The notes beneath the pieces were generated by a model. The model saw nothing but the letters and a program-made list of their open reading frames with translations. It was not told where the DNA came from and ran no database searches. Of a stretch of 64,000 nt of DNA, positions 26,277 to 33,873 are shown piece by piece. The translations under genes were made by a program, and so were the position numbers. How positions within the stretch are numbered: the stretch's first letter is position 1; each line of letters opens with the position of its first letter. The stretch covers positions 26,435-90,434 of the forward strand of contig PMON01000052.1 of the NCBI GenBank assembly GCA_003162395.1, in the 5' to 3' direction. Source of the DNA: Acidimicrobiaceae bacterium (GTDB lineage: Bacteria > Actinomycetota > Acidimicrobiia > Acidimicrobiales > RAAP-2).

Positions 26277-27011
26277 TCACTCGATCCCCGGGGCATGGTT
26301 CGGGTAGAGCGACGGATCCCCCGGCCGGATGCCCGCGTCGAGCAGCAGGCGGTCGACGTCGGTTTCGCGCCGCAGGTCGCTCGCCGGCTTCCTCGCGTCG
26401 TGCCGCATGACCTCGGCGAGCGCGTCGTCGCCCGTGGCGACCGCCGCGAGGTCGAGGACACGAGGCCAGGTCAGCGCCGTGCCTTCGCCGAGCACCGTGC
26501 CCGTCGCCGCACCGACGAGGACGAAGTACGGCGAGCCGGGGACATTGAAGTCCGACCAGGCCTCGCTGGACATCACGACGTCGCACGCGTCAGGGGCGGC
26601 CTCAAGGATCGCGGACGGGCTCTCTTTGTCCGGGCCCTTCGGCACCACGACCAGGCGGAGCTGCGGCGGCAGGACCTCGCCCGAGCTGTCCTCAAGCTCG
26701 CTCCAGAAGCGCTGACACGACGTGCAGGTGCTCGAGAGGAATGCCAGCAGCGTGTCGCGCTCAACGCCGACGAGCGGGATGACCACGCCGTCGCCCCCCG
26801 GGGTCACGCCCGTGACCTGGTGCACCACGGGACCATCGGGCGCCGGGGGCCTCGACGCGGCCAGGCGCTGCGAAGCCACGCGTCGACGCGGCGGCGAGTC
26901 CGAGAGCTCCTCGACCTTGGCGACGAGACCCGCGTAGCTGTGGACGAGGGCGAGGACGAAGACCCCGAGCACGAGCAGGGCCAGCGCCTCGGCGATGACG
27001 AGCCAGATCAC
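26277..27011 (-). CDS. MauD-like membrane-anchored thioredoxin
   Basis: 244 residues. An N-terminal membrane anchor (residues about 2-25, IWLVIAEALALLVLGVFVL) and a thioredoxin-fold domain facing the outside. The active site is Cys96-Thr-Ser-Cys99 in LLAFLSSTCTSCQRFW, matching the FLSxxCxxC style of MauD and TlpA-like proteins, and the cis-Pro loop is NVPGSPYFVLV. MauD is thought to help disulfide formation in the MADH light chain. The GTG start overlaps the MauF-like stop in a GTGA. The C-terminal 40 residues extend beyond the fold. Confidence 0.85.
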   Translation of the reverse strand: MIWLVIAEALALLVLGVFVLALVHSYAGLVAKVEELSDSPPRRRVASQRLAASRPPAPDGPVVHQVTGVTPGGDGVVIPLVGVERDTLLAFLSSTCTSCQRFWSELEDSSGEVLPPQLRLVVVPKGPDKESPSAILEAAPDACDVVMSSEAWSDFNVPGSPYFVLVGAATGTVLGEGTALTWPRVLDLAAVATGDDALAEVMRHDARKPASDLRRETDVDRLLLDAGIRPGDPSLYPNHAPGIE

Positions 27012-27775
27012 CGCGCCGCCAGCGACATCGACGCCTCGGTGCGGGCTTGACGGAGCACGCCCAGGGCCAGGGCGCCGCTCGCGATCGCGCAGCCTGCAAC
27101 GACGGCCGGTTGCCCCGTTGCCGCCGAGAGGTAGAGCAGGATCGCCACCTGCGCACCCGTCGGTGCCGCGACGCTCCACGGGGCGATGCGCGCCACGCGC
27201 GCATGCAGGACGCGCAAGGACGCAGGGGTCGACACGGAGGCGCCGGCGAGCAGGCACGCACCGCGCACGATCCCGAAGACCGTGCCGACCGCGAACGCGG
27301 CCACGGGCGTCAGCGTGACGACCGAGGCGACGATCAGCGCGTAGATCGCATCGGTCATGACGTACGTCGCGATGCCCGTGCCAATCTGCCAGCCGTAGCC
27401 GCTCGAGTACACCCACGGCCGGAATCGGTCGAGCCAGCGCTCGTTCACCTGCCGGGGCCGGTCGGGCAGCCGGAGCCCGCCGAGCCGAGCGTCCCCCGCG
27501 AGGCAGAGGACGACGGCCACCGCGGTGACGACGTATCCCGGACCCTGATGCGAACCCACGAGCGCCACGGCCGCGGCGCCAGCAGACAGGCACGCGCCGA
27601 GGCAGGCACCGCCGGCAGTCGCCCCGACGAGGTACCAGCTCATCGACCACGCGTACGAGTGGCCCCGTGCGCGCTCGCCGAGAGGGGTAATCGTCGACAG
27701 CATGGACAAGCCACACGGCGACCACAGTCCGCGGAAGGCGCACGCGATCGCCAGCACGAGCACGAGCATCGTCAT
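27008..27775 (-). CDS. MauF/CcdA-like membrane protein, first gene of mau-like operon
   Basis: 255 residues with about six to seven membrane helices. The N-terminus AFRGLWSPCGLSMLSTITPL puts Cys21 in an SPCG motif like the SPC motif of CcdA/DsbD electron-transfer proteins, and further Cys lie in later helices (RGACLLAG, VAGCAIAS). MauF of methylamine utilisers is a related membrane protein; this one could pass electrons from the cytoplasm to the MauD-like thioredoxin. AGAGGTG precedes ATG 27775. All downstream genes overlap or nearly touch, so the operon promoter should lie upstream of 27775. Confidence 0.78.
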   Translation of the reverse strand: MTMLVLVLAIACAFRGLWSPCGLSMLSTITPLGERARGHSYAWSMSWYLVGATAGGACLGACLSAGAAAVALVGSHQGPGYVVTAVAVVLCLAGDARLGGLRLPDRPRQVNERWLDRFRPWVYSSGYGWQIGTGIATYVMTDAIYALIVASVVTLTPVAAFAVGTVFGIVRGACLLAGASVSTPASLRVLHARVARIAPWSVAAPTGAQVAILLYLSAATGQPAVVAGCAIASGALALGVLRQARTEASMSLAAR

Positions 27776-28001
27776 CGAGTCGCACCTCTCGGGCTTCCGG
27801 AAGCACTCGTCGCGGTCCCGCTCGGCACCCCGCGTTGTCTCGCGCGAGTGGACACGGCCCCGAGAGTACGACCATGAGCGCGCACCGGCGTGCGTCCTCG
27901 AGAATCTTGACCGGGTCCTCGCAAGGAAATGACCCCGGTGGGCGCCCTCTGGTGGCGAGTTCTCGACCACCTCGCTCGGCTCACTCGGGTGCGGACCGCG
28001 C

Positions 28002-28379
28002 TCAGTACGCCAGATCCTCGGGGCGTACGTCCCTGAAGTCGGGGTCCGGCTGGCTCTCGAACCGCACGGCCTCGACGGACGTTCGACCTTCGAGCAGTGC
28101 TCGAGCCACGCGGTGCATCCCGTCCATCACCTGGCCCGCGGCACCGAGGATGATCGGGTACGAGGGGTCCGCCTCGTTGATCAGCCTGAAGTGTTCGACC
28201 ATGATGCGCACCGTCGTCGGACCTCCATCCGCGCCGAACCAGAAGGCGGTGTCGAGCTCCTCGATCGACGAGAGCGGCACGTCGCGCACGGGGAGGTCCG
28301 CCGACAGCGCGACGAGGCGATCAACGTCCCAGGCGTCGAAGCCCCGCTCGGAGGGCACGAAGTGGTACTGCTTTCGCAC
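28002..28379 (-). CDS. ParB-like-nuclease-related conserved protein
   Basis: 125 residues from GTG 28379. KQYHFVPSERGFDAWDVDRL opens the protein, and the core VMDGMHRVARALLEGR resembles the GxHRxxA loop of ParB/Sulfiredoxin-fold proteins, where this loop binds nucleotide. The preceding stretch PIILGAAGQ is a predicted strand. No DNA-binding domain is present, so chromosome partitioning is unlikely. The ribosome binding site is poor. Divergent from the DinB-like gene at 28465. Confidence 0.75.
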   Translation of the reverse strand: MRKQYHFVPSERGFDAWDVDRLVALSADLPVRDVPLSSIEELDTAFWFGADGGPTTVRIMVEHFRLINEADPSYPIILGAAGQVMDGMHRVARALLEGRTSVEAVRFESQPDPDFRDVRPEDLAY

Positions 28380-28464
28380 GAGGAGAGTCTCGCGCCTCGT
28401 GCCAGTCGAACGAAAGCATGACCGATGAGTATCGTGCGGGCTGGCTCGAGACGAGGCTGGGCAC

Positions 28465-29091
28465 ATGAAGGCTGACGAGATCTGGACGCACATCCATGCC
28501 GAGCGGTCCGCGATGGCCGAGACCTGGTCCGCGCTCACGCCCGAGCAGTGGAGCACCCCGTCGTGGTGCACGGGCTGGTCGGTCAAGGAGACCGCCGGGC
28601 ACGTCCTCGCGGCCGCTGAGCAGACGACCTTCAACTTCTACAAGGAGCTTGCTGGCGCCGGCATGAAGTTCAACGTCTTCACCGAGCGCGGGGCCAAGCG
28701 GCTCGCCACGCTCGCCCCCCACGAGCTCGTCGAGCGCCTCATGGCTCGAACCACCACCACCAATCACCCGCCGGCACCTGTCATCGCGATGCTCGGAGAG
28801 GTCATCGTGCACGGCGGGGACATCCGCCGCCCCCTGGGCCTCGAGCACCGCACACCGGAGGCCGCGCTCCGGGCAGTGGTCGACAACTGGAAGAAGTCGA
28901 ACATCCTCATCGGCGCCAAGCGGCGAATCGAAGGGTTGCGGCTTCGAGCGACCGACGCCGACTGGGTGCACGGCGATGGACCTGAGGTTGCAGGTCCGCT
29001 CCAGTCGCTCGTGCTCGCGATGACGGGACGCAAGGGCTCGCACGCGGCGCTCAGCGGCGACGGCGTTGCCACGCTCGGGACGCGGCCCTAG
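28465..29091 (+). CDS. Maleylpyruvate isomerase/DinB-like mycothiol enzyme family (TIGR03083)
   Basis: 208 residues with a four-helix DinB-like fold. Typical actinobacterial signs are the opening IWTHIHAERSAMAETWSALT, W.TPSWCTGWSVKE, GHVLAAAEQ (metal His) and a second His in VIVHGGDIRRPLG. Members use or are predicted to use mycothiol with a metal ion. The substrate is unknown. GAGGCTGGG lies before ATG 28465. Confidence 0.87.
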   Translation: MKADEIWTHIHAERSAMAETWSALTPEQWSTPSWCTGWSVKETAGHVLAAAEQTTFNFYKELAGAGMKFNVFTERGAKRLATLAPHELVERLMARTTTTNHPPAPVIAMLGEVIVHGGDIRRPLGLEHRTPEAALRAVVDNWKKSNILIGAKRRIEGLRLRATDADWVHGDGPEVAGPLQSLVLAMTGRKGSHAALSGDGVATLGTRP

Positions 29092-29291
29092 CCACACCGC
29101 GGTCGATTGCTCGGCATCCGAGCTGCTCGAGCAGGGCTCGGACGCGGTGTCCCGCGCGGACAGGCCACGCGGTGGTGGTTGCTGCTGGTCCGCCTGGCAT
29201 GCACGTGAGGCCGCCGCAATGAGAACCCGGCTCGCGCTCGTGCTTCTGGTAAGACCGACGCCGTAGCGAAACGAAGCACCAGGGAGGCACG

Positions 29292-29705
29292 ATGTTGAAG
29301 GGTTTCCGCAGTTTCCTCCTCCAAGGAGAGCTCATTGTCATCGCCGTCGGACTCGTCGTCGCACTGGCGTTCAGCAACCTGATCAAGGCATTCACGACCT
29401 CGATCGTCACACCGCTCGTGGACGCCGCCGAGGGCGGTGGCCCCGTGAGCGGCGGGCTCGGCTGGACGGTCAACGGGCAGCACGTCGACCTGGGCGCATT
29501 CATCGCCGGCATCGTCTACTTCGTCATTTTCATGGTGGTTGTCTACTTCGCGCTCGTCGTCCCCTATCGGACCTACATGGCGCGGCGCGGGACGAGCGTG
29601 TTCGGTCCCCCGCCTCCGATGAAGACATGCCCGGAGTGCCTGTCGGACGACCTGCCGGTCGCCGCGTCCAAGTGCCGGCACTGCGCAAGCGTGCTGACCA
29701 GCTGA
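29292..29705 (+). CDS. mscL: Large-conductance mechanosensitive channel MscL with C-terminal zinc ribbon
   Basis: 137 residues. The N-terminus MLKGFRSFLLQGELIVIAVG is a clear MscL start, followed by TM1 (ALAFSNLIKAF) and TM2 (GIVYFVIFMVVVYFALVVPY). After the second helix there is a Pro-rich linker and a ribbon CPECLSDDLPVAASKCRHC (Cys113, 116, 128, 131), which is not part of the E. coli protein but is seen in some actinobacterial and archaeal relatives. It relieves osmotic downshock by opening under membrane tension. GGGAGG before the ATG supports the start. Confidence 0.93.
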   Translation: MLKGFRSFLLQGELIVIAVGLVVALAFSNLIKAFTTSIVTPLVDAAEGGGPVSGGLGWTVNGQHVDLGAFIAGIVYFVIFMVVVYFALVVPYRTYMARRGTSVFGPPPPMKTCPECLSDDLPVAASKCRHCASVLTS

Positions 29706-29725
29706 GCACTCGGCGCTGACGCGCG

Positions 29726-30778
29726 TCACGGGACGATGAGGTGGCTGTCCCCGAACTCGTGCCATCGATACCCCATCGCGAGCGCCGCGTCGTAGGAGCC
29801 GAGCAGCAGCTCGCGCCCCAGCATCGCCTCCAGCATGAACAGGTGGGACGACACAGGCTCGTGCCAGCCCGTGACCATGCCGTCGACTGCCAGCATCTCG
29901 TGGTCCGGGGTGATCACGAGGTCGGTCCAGCCGTCGTACGCATGGACCTGGCCGTCGGCCCCCACGGCGGTCTCGAGCCCCCGAACGACGGTCGTTCCGA
30001 CGGCAATGACGCGCCCACCCGCCACGCGAGTCGCGTTGACCCGCTCTGCGGTCGACGCCGCGAGCTCCAGCCGCTCCGGATAGGGCAGCTCATCACCCTC
30101 CAATGACGCGACGCCCGTGTGCAGCACGATCGGTGCGACGCCGACCCCAGAGGCCGCGAGCCTCGTGAGGATCGCGTCGGTGAACGGCCGGCCCGCGCTC
30201 GGCATCTCCGCGCTGCCCGGCTCGGTTGCGTAGACGTTCTGGTACATGCCGATCGGCCAGCGTCGGCTGACGTAGCCGTACCTGATCGGCCGCCCGTGGG
30301 TCGCCAGCCAGTCGAGCACGCGCTGGCCGACGTCGAGGCGAGCGATCCACAGCCGCTCCCCCGAACCGAGGGGCTCGTCGAGCCACGCGGTCGCCCCGCC
30401 TGCAAGGTGCAGGTGCGAGGTTGGCGGCGACCCGCGCCACCGAGTCGCGACGCCACGATCGAGTCGGCGTGGCTCCACGATCCACCGCCCGTCGTCCAGC
30501 AGGGACGACAAGTGGATCACGAGCCGCTCGCCGTCGTCGTCGGTCGCGTCGATCGCAGCAGGAATCGTCGCCGACGTGTTGATCACGACGAGGTCTCCCG
30601 CTTCGAGGAAGGACGGCAGGAGCTGAAAGGAGCTCGACACCAGCGCTCCGGTCCCTCGAGAGGTGACGAGCATCCGCACGGCGTCACGCGCGAGACCGTG
30701 TGCCTCAGGAGGCTCCGTGGCCTCGAGCGAGCTCGGGAGCTCGAACGCGAAGCGCTCGAGCGCAGCTGTCGCCGTCAC
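29726..30778 (-). CDS. queA: QueA-type S-adenosylmethionine:tRNA ribosyltransferase-isomerase
   Basis: 350 residues, the normal QueA length. It transfers the ribosyl moiety of SAM to preQ1 in tRNA to form epoxyqueuosine. The motifs GRPIRYGYVSR, IGMYQNVYATEPGSAEMPSA and MVTGWHEPVSSHLFML are in family positions. No tgt or queuosine biosynthesis genes are in the window, so the pathway cannot be checked. The GTG start overlaps the stop of the upstream SDR (GTGA), so the two are co-translated. Many QueA-like actinobacterial proteins are of uncertain role. Confidence 0.9.
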   Translation of the reverse strand: MTATAALERFAFELPSSLEATEPPEAHGLARDAVRMLVTSRGTGALVSSSFQLLPSFLEAGDLVVINTSATIPAAIDATDDDGERLVIHLSSLLDDGRWIVEPRRLDRGVATRWRGSPPTSHLHLAGGATAWLDEPLGSGERLWIARLDVGQRVLDWLATHGRPIRYGYVSRRWPIGMYQNVYATEPGSAEMPSAGRPFTDAILTRLAASGVGVAPIVLHTGVASLEGDELPYPERLELAASTAERVNATRVAGGRVIAVGTTVVRGLETAVGADGQVHAYDGWTDLVITPDHEMLAVDGMVTGWHEPVSSHLFMLEAMLGRELLLGSYDAALAMGYRWHEFGDSHLIVP

Positions 30779-31464
30779 GCGACCACCTCGCTGGAGCGAT
30801 AGCGACCGCTCGGAAGGTCCGACGCGAGGAGGGCTCGCAGCGCCGGGACGACTGACTCGGGCGTCGGCCGATCCGAGATGTCCTCGCCAGGGAACGCGGC
30901 TTGGTGCATGTCGGTGCGCATGTCGCCCGGGTCGAACACGTAGACCCGCAGCCTGGGCTCTTCGACGCCGAGGACCTGATGCAGCTGGTCGAGCGCCGCT
31001 TTCGACGAGCCGTAGCCGCCCCAGCCCTCGTACGCCTCGACGGCGGCGTCCGAGGAGACCGCGACCACGATGCCGCCGCTGCGCTGCAGGAGCGGAAGAG
31101 CCAGCTGCACGAGGGCGAGAGGAGCGATGACGTTCACCTCATAGACGTCCCGCAGCGCCTCGAGCGCCAGCTGCTCGAGCCGGGGCAGCGGCGAAGGACC
31201 GAGCGAGCTCGCGTTGTTGACCAGCAGGTCAAGCGAGCCGAGCTTCTCGGCCGCGCCGACGAGTGCTGCACGGTGCGCGGCCTTGGCGACGTCGCCCACT
31301 ACCGCCTCGACGGATCCACCGATCTCGGCGATCGCGACGCCCACCTCGTCGAGCGGACCGTGGGTGCGCCCGTCGATCACGAGGTCCCAGCCCTCTCCTG
31401 CGAGATCAAGGGCAACCGCTCGCCCTAGGCCCCGAGACGCTCCCGTCACGATCGCTACCGGCAT
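30775..31464 (-). CDS. Short-chain dehydrogenase/reductase
   Basis: 229 residues, classical SDR. TGASRGLG (NAD(P) loop, residues 7-14), VNNASS, and the active site YGSSKAALDQ with an upstream Ser in VVAVSSDAA. Probably reduces or oxidises a small carbonyl compound. GGAGAGGG lies before ATG 31464. It is the first gene of the SDR-queA operon and is divergent from soxR, with a promoter-like region between them. Confidence 0.92.
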   Translation of the reverse strand: MPVAIVTGASRGLGRAVALDLAGEGWDLVIDGRTHGPLDEVGVAIAEIGGSVEAVVGDVAKAAHRAALVGAAEKLGSLDLLVNNASSLGPSPLPRLEQLALEALRDVYEVNVIAPLALVQLALPLLQRSGGIVVAVSSDAAVEAYEGWGGYGSSKAALDQLHQVLGVEEPRLRVYVFDPGDMRTDMHQAAFPGEDISDRPTPESVVPALRALLASDLPSGRYRSSEVVA

Positions 31465-31496
31465 CTGGTCCCTCTCCTTCGCTGCGTCACCTGTCC

Positions 31497-31527
31497 ACGA
31501 TAGAAGTTAAAGTAAAGGTGAAGTCAA
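31497..31527 (-). promoter_or_regulatory. MerR-type long-spacer promoter for the SDR-queA operon
   Basis: On the minus strand TTGACT (31527-31522) and TATCGT (31502-31497) are separated by 19 bases, the spacer length favoured by MerR-family activators. The spacer contains two direct repeats read on the plus strand, GAAGTTAAAG (31503-31512) and GAAGTCAAGG (31520-31529), 17 bases apart. It lies between the SDR and the divergent soxR gene. SoxR control is inferred. Confidence 0.5.
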
Positions 31528-31545
31528 GGCGGGAGGCGAACTTTC

Positions 31546-31983
31546 TTGGAAGAGCATCTGACGATCGGGGAGATCGCGGAACGAAGCGGCCTCGCTCCGT
31601 CGGCGATCAGGTTCTACGAGCGGCGTGGCCTCCTCGCCGCCGAGCGAACCCTGGGGAACCAGCGGCGATATCGCAGGGACGTGCTGCGGCGAATCGCATT
31701 CGTCCGAATCGCACAGCGGGTGGGCTTGTCGCTGGAGGAGATCATCGAGGCACTCGCCTCGCTTCCGGTCGAGAAGGCTCCGAGCGCGCAGGAGTGGCAG
31801 CGCCTCACAAGGGGATGGCGCGAGCGGCTCGACGAGCGGATCGTGATGCTCGAAGCACTTCGTGGTGGGCTGACGAGCTGCATCGGCTGTGGATGCCTGT
31901 CACTTCGCACGTGCTCGCTGGCGAATCCAGGTGACGTCGTCGGCCGCGACGGCCCAGGACCCAGGTACCTGCTCAAGAACTGA
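31546..31983 (+). CDS. soxR: SoxR-like redox-sensing MerR regulator
   Basis: 145 residues. MerR winged-helix N-terminus (LTIGEIAERSGLAPSAIRFY, YERRGLL) and a coiled dimerisation helix, ending with the SoxR [2Fe-2S] ligand set at Cys112, 115, 117 and 123 (CIGCGCLSLRTC). It would be activated by redox-cycling compounds or superoxide and twist a long-spacer promoter. The TTG start at 31546 has GGGAGG ten bases upstream. Divergent from the SDR-queA operon, its likely target. Confidence 0.93.
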   Translation: MEEHLTIGEIAERSGLAPSAIRFYERRGLLAAERTLGNQRRYRRDVLRRIAFVRIAQRVGLSLEEIIEALASLPVEKAPSAQEWQRLTRGWRERLDERIVMLEALRGGLTSCIGCGCLSLRTCSLANPGDVVGRDGPGPRYLLKN

Positions 31984-32616
31984 CGCAGCCGTCTGTCAGG
32001 CGAGACCGGTCCGATCGAGGGCTCAGCGAGGCACTTGAGCACGCAGATGCGTCACGCCGATCGACGGAGCCACGCGCGCGCTTGAGGTGAGGCGTCGACC
32101 CCACGCCGTCTCCCGAGGCATCGCTGGGGGGCTGGTCGAGCCGGCGTCGTGTCCATGGTCGCGTTGGCGGGACTCGAGGCGCGGATGCTGCTGGCAACTC
32201 TCGTGGCCGAGGGAGCACGTGGCGACCTCGGCGTCGAGGGCCACTGCCGGCCCTTCCTGAGCCCGCATCGTCACGACCATTTCTCGGACTCGCCGGGACG
32301 CTCGCACCCATGCCTGCGAGCGTCATAGCTCCACCAATTGATGACCATGTGGTCAATGCGAGCTCTGAGAGCCACGCCGCACCGTCGATGCCGTGGCGTC
32401 CGAGACACGGGCAATACGCCGCGACCGGCATCGTGACACGCAACTCTCGGGGACACTGGAACGTGTTATTAGCGAACGCGCTTTTGACAAATGCACCACC
32501 GGTTACGGGCACTTTGAGTGCGCCATGTCTGAAGCAATTGGGCCAATTGGGGCCGCGTTGCCGTGTTTTTTCGATCCCTTGTGCTGGGCGTGTGACTGCT
32601 TTCTCATGATGCCCGC
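31984..32616. other. Gene-free region upstream of the second GH16 gene
   Basis: About 630 bases with no credible gene. GC content visibly drops around 32330-32600. A TTGACA (32484-32489) lacks a convincing -10. A CAATTG-containing 20-base element lies at 32531-32550, with a related copy at 32689-32708. Confidence 0.5.
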
Positions 32617-32708
32617 ATGCAACGGACCATGATCAAGAAGAACAAGGCAAGTGCAGTGACACCCTGTGTCGGTTCTGTCCCTGCGACGGAATCAATTGGC
32701 TCGATTGG
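32531..32708 (+). repeat. Two related CAATTGG direct elements
   Basis: GAAGCAATTGGGCCAATTGG (32531-32550) and GAATCAATTGGCTCGATTGG (32689-32708) match at 16 of 20 bases, 158 bases apart. The second lies inside the annotated N-terminus of the GH16 gene but would be upstream if translation starts at GTG 32713. They might be operators; not established. Confidence 0.4.
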
Positions 32709-33570
32709 CTCGGTGGTGCGTCGCCGCCTCACGAGGCTTCGGCCATTTCTGTCGAATGGCTTGGCACGCAGCCTTGCGGTGTGCTCCGTCTTCTCCTTCG
32801 CGATCGTGACGACGACAGCACCGCACGCCATGACATCGCACATCGTGCGTCACTGGGCGCCGTCGGGCTGCGGGACACAAGGCACGATGCGCAACGAGGT
32901 CTCCAGTCAGCTCCCTCCCCGACGCATGCGCGGGTACGCGCTCGCCTACTGCAACGATTTTCGAGGGTCGAACCTCTCGAGGGGCTGGGGCAGGTTCAGC
33001 GGTGTTCCGGGAGGCGATCCAAGCGGCATGTTCGAGCCCTCGCACGTCGTCGTGGAGAATGGCACGCTCATGCTCAACACCTACCGTGACCCTGCGCACA
33101 ACAACGGCTGGGCAACTGGTGGGCTCTGCCAGTGCGGTGTTGCGCGAACCTACGGGGCGTACTTCGTGCGCTCACGGGTGACGGGACCTGGGGATGACGA
33201 GGTCCAGCTCCTTTGGCCTGCGGCCCACGTGTGGCCACCTGAGGTCGACTTCAACGAGACAGGTCTGCAGTTGACCAAGACGGCCTGGTACGTCCACTAC
33301 CGATCCAGCAACGACCAGGTCGCAAAGACCCTGCACGTGAATCTGACGAAGTGGCACACCTGGGGCGTCATCTGGAAGGCGAGGTCGCTCACCTTCACCG
33401 TCGACGGCGTGGTGTGGGGCATCGTGAGGAACCAGGCGATCATCCCCCACGAAGGGATGACCCTGGACATCCAGCAGCAGACCTGGTGCGGCATTGCGCC
33501 TGAGTGCCCGACCAAGCCGCTGTCGATGCTCGTCGACTGGGTCGCTGAGTTCGTGCCAGCACGCCACTGA
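32617..33570 (+). CDS. Secreted glycoside hydrolase family 16-like enzyme (paralogue 2)
   Basis: 317 residues from ATG 32617. The GH16 domain keeps the ExDxxE catalytic set as EVDFNE and is clearly related to the gene at 21109 through FSGVPGGDPSG, FEPSHVVV, TYRDP, WATGG.CQCG, HVWPPEVDFNE and TLDIQ.QT.CGI.PECP. The N-terminus is longer and has a second hydrophobic stretch LAVCSVFSFAIVTTTA after Arg-rich residues; starting at GTG 32713 would give a conventional signal peptide. No good ribosome binding site is seen for either start. Role: extracellular beta-glycan hydrolysis, substrate unknown. Confidence 0.82.
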   Translation: MQRTMIKKNKASAVTPCVGSVPATESIGSIGSVVRRRLTRLRPFLSNGLARSLAVCSVFSFAIVTTTAPHAMTSHIVRHWAPSGCGTQGTMRNEVSSQLPPRRMRGYALAYCNDFRGSNLSRGWGRFSGVPGGDPSGMFEPSHVVVENGTLMLNTYRDPAHNNGWATGGLCQCGVARTYGAYFVRSRVTGPGDDEVQLLWPAAHVWPPEVDFNETGLQLTKTAWYVHYRSSNDQVAKTLHVNLTKWHTWGVIWKARSLTFTVDGVVWGIVRNQAIIPHEGMTLDIQQQTWCGIAPECPTKPLSMLVDWVAEFVPARH

Positions 33571-33873
33571 CCGACGCGGGCCTCGAGCGGGCGCGACACA
33601 CCTGGCAACGACCCCGCGTCGTGTGACCAGGTGTGGTCGCGGTTGCCGGTCGCACTCGGACACCCGAGCTTCGCGGCCCGGTGGCACTGGCCCCATCTGC
33701 GCTCTGCGTCGACAGTCCGGTCATCGGCCGTGCGCTCGCACCTCGAAGGAGTCGGTGCTCGCCTCGTTCGTGGTCGTGGGCTGTCAGCACCGCCGAGTCG
33801 CTCACCTGCCTGAGAAGCCGTCTCGGGGCAGTCGTCGAGCAGTGCAGCTCTCGATCGGCGGTGCTGATCGGCT
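33571..33873. other. Gene-free convergent interval
   Basis: About 300 bases between the GH16 and NDH-2 genes. The open frames here have no recognisable product. I see no clear terminator. Confidence 0.4.

Noticed and set aside
23239-27775. Calling the locus a methylamine utilisation operon
   Set aside because: No heavy chain, mauG or amicyanin gene is present, the MauA-like domain seems to lack one TTQ Trp and it carries LGFP repeats; methylamine use is not supported.
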